Shown here: piece by piece, positions 6,141-8,992 of the stretch
Position numbering within the stretch: the stretch's first letter is position 1
How the letters are laid out: each line of letters opens with the position of its first letter
From: SHZI01 sp032122615
GTDB lineage: Bacteria; Pseudomonadota; Gammaproteobacteria; Steroidobacterales; GCA-2729495
Assembly: GCA_032122615.1 (NCBI GenBank)
Contig: JAQBGF010000091.1
Location: 1-8,992, forward strand
Reading direction: 5' to 3'
DNA: 8,992 bases
Notes under the pieces: generated by a model
What the model saw: only the letters and a program-made list of their open reading frames with translations
What the model was told of the DNA's origin: nothing
The model's database searches: none
Position numbers and translations under genes: made by a program

Positions 6141-7037
6141 ATGAGTAGCAGTGGCAAATCCGTTGCCGTGGAGCTGCGTTGCGCAGGGATGGGCGACTGC
6201 CTGTGCGCGATCGCGGTTCTCCGCAAAATCCGGCAAATTCACAAGGACATCACCGAGCTGGTGTTGTTCACGCATCAGCCGGAGTTGTTCGCTCGCTGCC
6301 CATACGTCGACCGCGTTCATCACATTGCAGACGAGGCCGTTCGAGCGGGGTATCCCGCGTATATCACGCTGTTCGACACGTCGAAGCTGCCGTACCACCT
6401 GATGGATACCTTCGATTTCATGAGTATTCCGGTGGGGCTGGGCCAGCTCAGCTTCCGTGAGAAGCGGCTCGAATATTTCCCGACCGAGGAAAACCAGGCA
6501 CAGCGGTTTGACGTGGTACTTAACACGTCCATGACCTGGGCCAGCCGAAGCTGGCCACTGACTAACTGGCAACGACTGGCAGATGCCCTGCTCGCGACGG
6601 GGTACTCCGTAGCCGTCGTCGGCAAGGACGTGACCTCGCCCTGGGACAATCTCGAAAAGAAGAGCCCGGGCCTCGAGCGTTGCACCGACCTCACCAACCG
6701 GCTGAGCCTCGACCAGACGTTCTTTACGATTGCGAAGGCCGGATTGTTCGTGACCTGCCAGAACGGCTTGTCGGTATTGTGCGGCACCACCGACACCGAG
6801 GTTATTGTGCTGGATCGCTCCATCGAATGGAGCAAGTACGCGCTATACCGGCACGAGGATCCGCACTACCGCTTTACGATCGTCAAGGGCAACTGCGACA
6901 TCTACTGTTGCGACAGCGAGGCCTGCCCCGTCTACGGGGAGTTTCGCTGCATACCCGGGTACGACGCGGTATGGGCCTGCGTGGCGAAGAAGGCCAGCAG
7001 TCAAGTCGCCAGTCAGGGCACCAGCCAGCCGCACTGA
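6141..7037 (+). CDS. Glycosyltransferase family 9 / heptosyltransferase-like protein
   Basis: From ATG 6141 the product is 298 residues. It has the GT9 layout. The N-terminal VAVELRCAGMGDCLCAIAVLRKIRQ (8-32) matches the acceptor-side GxGDxL loop. SMTWASRSWPLTNWQRLADALLATGYSVAVVGK (130-162) matches the donor-domain SWP and VVG region. IAKAGLFVTCQNGLSVLCG (197-215) corresponds to the conserved strand and loop where classical heptosyltransferases have a DSG motif. GT9 enzymes transfer heptose or other sugars onto lipopolysaccharide core or related glycans at the inner face of the cytoplasmic membrane. The C-terminus has six Cys (252, 256, 257, 262, 270, 280). I chose ATG 6141 because family members begin a few residues before the first strand, though its ribosome-binding site is weak. 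It overlaps the next gene tail-to-tail by 25 bp. Donor and acceptor unknown. Confidence 0.82.
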   Translation: MSSSGKSVAVELRCAGMGDCLCAIAVLRKIRQIHKDITELVLFTHQPELFARCPYVDRVHHIADEAVRAGYPAYITLFDTSKLPYHLMDTFDFMSIPVGLGQLSFREKRLEYFPTEENQAQRFDVVLNTSMTWASRSWPLTNWQRLADALLATGYSVAVVGKDVTSPWDNLEKKSPGLERCTDLTNRLSLDQTFFTIAKAGLFVTCQNGLSVLCGTTDTEVIVLDRSIEWSKYALYRHEDPHYRFTIVKGNCDIYCCDSEACPVYGEFRCIPGYDAVWACVAKKASSQVASQGTSQPH

Positions 7038-7657
7038 TAACCATCGAAGACCAGCGGAATGCCAATCTGCTGAAAGTACTGGGCAACGTACATGGCCTTC
7101 CCGCCGATCCCCTGATCTTCCAGCAGCACGTAGTTCTTATCGGAGTTGAGAAAGCCGCGCAGGGTGTGGAAAGAATCGTCCACGACCACGAGCGTGCCGC
7201 CGCCAAGCGCCGGGGCAATGGCACACAGTTCCTTCAAGTGATGCAGCGCGCTCGGCACCGGATTTGCGGGGTCCCAGTCAAGCGAATCCAGGTACAGAAG
7301 GTCGAGCGGACGGCGCTCCTTCAGCAACTCACCGGCCATACGCCGTAAAAACGGGACGCTGTCTTCATTGTTGACTTTCGTGCGCGCGCCGACCGCCGAT
7401 CGAGCGTAATTGCATGCCGCTTCGCCGATATCCACGGTGTGAACTTCACCCGAGTATTCGCCGGCAAAGCGGTCGAACATGAGCGTACTTTGGCCGTCCC
7501 CTTCAAAGTTGTTCGCTTCCCGGGCGCAACCGGTCTCGAGAATCAGATGCCCCTGGGGCTTCTTCTTTGCGAGAAAATCGAACATGGCGCGGAAGGTATC
7601 GCGCCGGGGCCCCAGTCGGGGCGCCCATTCAGCTTCGAAGTGATCAAAGAAGTTCAT
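7013..7657 (-). CDS. Class I SAM-dependent methyltransferase, Methyltransf_24-like
   Basis: The 214-residue product has a compact methyltransferase fold: LILETGCAREANNFEGDGQSTLMFDRF (38-64) is a modified motif I, EVHTVDIGE (71-79) ends strand two with its acidic residue, LDLLYLDSLDWDP (118-130) is strand four with acidic residues, and GGTLVVVDDSF (153-163) is strand five. The ETGCAREANNFEGDGQST loop is longer than the usual GxGxG and looks like a subgroup signature. A perfect TATAAT hexamer lies on this strand 13 nt before the start codon. Its stop lies 25 bp inside the 3' end of the glycosyltransferase gene, and the two genes converge. It is divergent from the FkbM-like gene across a 64-bp gap. 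No signal peptide. Substrate unknown; a sugar or nucleotide-sugar acceptor is plausible from context only. Confidence 0.82.
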   Translation of the reverse strand: MNFFDHFEAEWAPRLGPRRDTFRAMFDFLAKKKPQGHLILETGCAREANNFEGDGQSTLMFDRFAGEYSGEVHTVDIGEAACNYARSAVGARTKVNNEDSVPFLRRMAGELLKERRPLDLLYLDSLDWDPANPVPSALHHLKELCAIAPALGGGTLVVVDDSFHTLRGFLNSDKNYVLLEDQGIGGKAMYVAQYFQQIGIPLVFDGYQCGWLVP

Positions 7658-7721
7658 AATCCGGAACGGAATTATACAAGCATTCGGGCAATGCTAGAGT
7701 GCGCCTTTTGGAGGGGCGCCA
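7658..7721. promoter_or_regulatory. Short divergent promoter with a TATAAT box and a strong ribosome-binding site
   Basis: This 64-bp gap separates two start codons. On the minus strand a perfect TATAAT (reverse complement of 7671-7676) ends 13 bases before the methyltransferase ATG, so transcription would begin only about 6 nt before it, which points to a very short leader. On the plus strand GGAGG (7710-7714) lies 7 nt before GTG 7722 and fixes that start. A 6-bp inverted repeat, AGCATT and AATGCT with a 5-base loop (7679-7695), sits between. GCGCC (7701-7705) can pair with GGCGC (7715-7719), which would place GGAGG in the loop. Confidence 0.5.
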
Positions 7722-8582
7722 GTGGACGACTCGGAATTCAGGCAGGCGTCACTCGACATCGCGACCCAGCAGGTCGTCACGCAACTACTGCTTTACTGGC
7801 GCCAGTTACTGGAAAGTGAATCCCGAAAGTCGCCTTTGTTGCCGGTTTTATGGGGGCACAAGGGCCACTCGCAGAACGAGGAGGACGGCATCGTTCTCGA
7901 AATCTTCAGTCGCATCGGCATCTCCAGCCGGACATTTGTCGAGATCGGCGTCGGTAACGGTATCGAGAACAATTCGCTGTTTTGGTTGAAGCAGGGCTGG
8001 CGTGGCGCATGGATCGAAGGCGGCGCTGACAATTCGGACTTTATCAGGCGGATGTTCGCGCAGGCGATCGATCGCGGAGTGGTGCACTTTCGGCAGGCGT
8101 TGGTGTCTGCCGGGAATATCAACGAGCTGATCGACTCGACTCCGTTCTCGGGTACCGAGATCGACCTGCTGAGCATCGATATCGATGGCAATGACTACTA
8201 TGTCTTCGAACGGCTCAATTCACTCAACGCGAGAGTGGTCGTTATTGAGTACAACGCGAAGTATCCGCCGCCCATTCGGTGGCGAATACCCTATTCTTCA
8301 GAACACGTCTGGGACAGCAGCGACTGGTTTGGCGCTTCACTGCAAAGCCTCTGTGAGCTATTTGAAAGCCGGAAGTATTCGCTGGTGGGCTGCAATGTAA
8401 CGGGCTCCAATGCGTTTTTTGTCAGAAACGATCTTCTGGGCGACAAATTTCCCTGTATTGGCGAGATTGAAAAACTCTATCAACCCGCCCGATACTTTAT
8501 GACCAGCGGGCTGTTCAATCACCTTTCCGGGCCGCCGAAAACCAGCATCCGGCTCGACGGCTTGTCAGAACCGCACCCGTAG
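7722..8582 (+). CDS. FkbM-like SAM-dependent methyltransferase
   Basis: The start is GTG 7722, backed by GGAGG 7 nt upstream, giving 286 residues. The KGHSQNEEDGIVLEIFSRIG stretch (47-66) followed by RTFVEIGVGNGIENNSLFWLKQGWRGAWIEG (70-100) is characteristic of the SQxxED-type FkbM-like methyltransferases: FVEIGVGNG binds SAM and the WIEG acid replaces the usual FEP. IDLLSIDIDGNDYYVFERL (147-165) is the DxDG counterpart of the DVQGAE motif, and VVVIEYNAKYPP (172-183) follows. Related proteins are common in glycan and lipopolysaccharide clusters. The C-terminal 90 residues (LQSLCELFESRKYSLVGCN, then ARYFMTSGLFNHL) are less conserved. GC is low here (29 of 60 at 8341-8400) compared with flanking genes. 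It overlaps the barrel gene tail-to-tail by 18 bp. Family call good; substrate unknown. Confidence 0.84.
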   Translation: MDDSEFRQASLDIATQQVVTQLLLYWRQLLESESRKSPLLPVLWGHKGHSQNEEDGIVLEIFSRIGISSRTFVEIGVGNGIENNSLFWLKQGWRGAWIEGGADNSDFIRRMFAQAIDRGVVHFRQALVSAGNINELIDSTPFSGTEIDLLSIDIDGNDYYVFERLNSLNARVVVIEYNAKYPPPIRWRIPYSSEHVWDSSDWFGASLQSLCELFESRKYSLVGCNVTGSNAFFVRNDLLGDKFPCIGEIEKLYQPARYFMTSGLFNHLSGPPKTSIRLDGLSEPHP

Positions 8583-8992
8583 CCCCGCGCTCATCTCCCA
8601 CTGCCAGACCAGGCTGCCCCTGACGGCAATCAGGCACCCGCTGGAAACTTCGTCTGACCGGCAGAAGACCGCACTGTCGCTGTTTACAACCGAAGCAAGC
8701 CCCCGACCCTCCAGCCGCAGCCCGATGCGTGGCGTCACCGCAATCTTGTAACCGCCACCGATACTGAAGGCGAAAAACGTCTCGCTGTCGTACTCGCTGT
8801 TGTCCGGTTCGAAGCGGGACGCCCCGATGGTCGCCACCATGAACGGCCATGCCCGCTCACCTTCAAACAGGTACGTGCCGCCCAGTTGAAGATAGGTGAT
8901 ATCAAGCTCATCGAGAATCGGGTCGCCCGGCGCGAACAAACTGCCTGTTTCGAGTGAAGTCGATTGCCGGCTGAAGAACACCTCGTATTCCG
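8565..8992 (-). CDS. C-terminal part of an outer-membrane beta-barrel protein (5' end outside window)
   Basis: The frame enters from the right edge and gives 141 visible residues up to TGA 8565-8567. It shows alternating amphipathic strands typical of an eight-strand-type barrel: LDITYLQLGGTYLF, WPFMVATIGASRFEP, SETFFAFSIGGGYKIAV, IGLRLEGRGLAS, LIAVRGSLVWQWEMSAGLRVRF. It ends in Phe, the C-terminal residue that the BAM assembly machinery favours. Two Cys (in FCRSDEVSSGC) lie 10 residues apart in a likely surface loop or turn and could form a disulfide. The N-terminus and signal peptide are not in the window. This is ordinary envelope gene content and may mark the right border of the tailoring-enzyme run. 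Its exact role cannot be told. Confidence 0.78.
   Translation of the reverse strand, partial: EYEVFFSRQSTSLETGSLFAPGDPILDELDITYLQLGGTYLFEGERAWPFMVATIGASRFEPDNSEYDSETFFAFSIGGGYKIAVTPRIGLRLEGRGLASVVNSDSAVFCRSDEVSSGCLIAVRGSLVWQWEMSAGLRVRF

Noticed and set aside
1..8992. A peptide natural-product cluster with a precursor gene
   Set aside because: I searched the gaps for a short ribosome-binding-site-led gene with a leader/core pattern and saw none; all gaps are under about 150 bp. A precursor outside the window remains possible.
1..8992. CRISPR array, tRNA, insertion sequence or attachment site
   Set aside because: No regularly spaced repeats, tRNA-like cloverleaf, transposase or integrase, or flanking duplicated ends were seen on reading both strands.

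Overview
The window looks like a piece of a GC-rich gammaproteobacterial-type chromosome. The evidence is strong G/C third-position codon bias, an outer-membrane beta-barrel protein ending in Arg-Phe, and gene families common in proteobacterial surface-glycan and accessory loci. I cannot name a genus. No rRNA, tRNA, insertion sequence, CRISPR array, phage structural gene or origin is visible.

Almost all of the window is a dense run of stand-alone tailoring enzymes. In order: the tail of an unidentified gene (+, 2-127); a small prolyl-4-hydroxylase-like 2-oxoglutarate/Fe(II) (2OG) oxygenase (-, 191-748); a two-gene unit of a CmcI-like class I methyltransferase and a long protein with a C-terminal 2OG oxygenase domain (+, 825-1790 and 1793-3136); a two-part class I methyltransferase (-, 3153-4478); a second small 2OG oxygenase with an H-x-E iron motif (+, 4584-5264); an FkbM methyltransferase (-, 5298-5993); a GT9/heptosyltransferase-like glycosyltransferase (+, 6141-7037); another class I methyltransferase (-, 7013-7657); an FkbM-like methyltransferase (+, 7722-8582); and the end of an outer-membrane barrel gene (-, 8565 to the window edge). 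That makes five methyltransferases, three 2OG oxygenases and one glycosyltransferase.

The strand layout is unusual. Apart from the one two-gene operon, each gene is on the opposite strand to the next. Tail-to-tail pairs either touch or overlap (25 and 18 bp overlaps, 16 and 33 bp gaps). Head-to-head pairs are separated by short divergent promoter regions of about 65 to 150 bp, and several of these hold clear inverted repeats. GC content varies sharply from gene to gene. Together these suggest an island built up by successive small additions, with each gene or pair under its own promoter.

No substrate can be read from the sequence. The GT9 enzyme, two FkbM-type methyltransferases and neighbouring barrel protein fit late decoration (methylation, hydroxylation, glycosylation) of a surface glycan or glycoprotein. 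Two of the proteins carry possible winged-helix-like accessory segments, which leaves a peptide or carrier-bound substrate open. No precursor peptide, transporter, polymerase or nucleotide-sugar synthesis gene is in view, so the core of the pathway, if there is one, lies outside the window.
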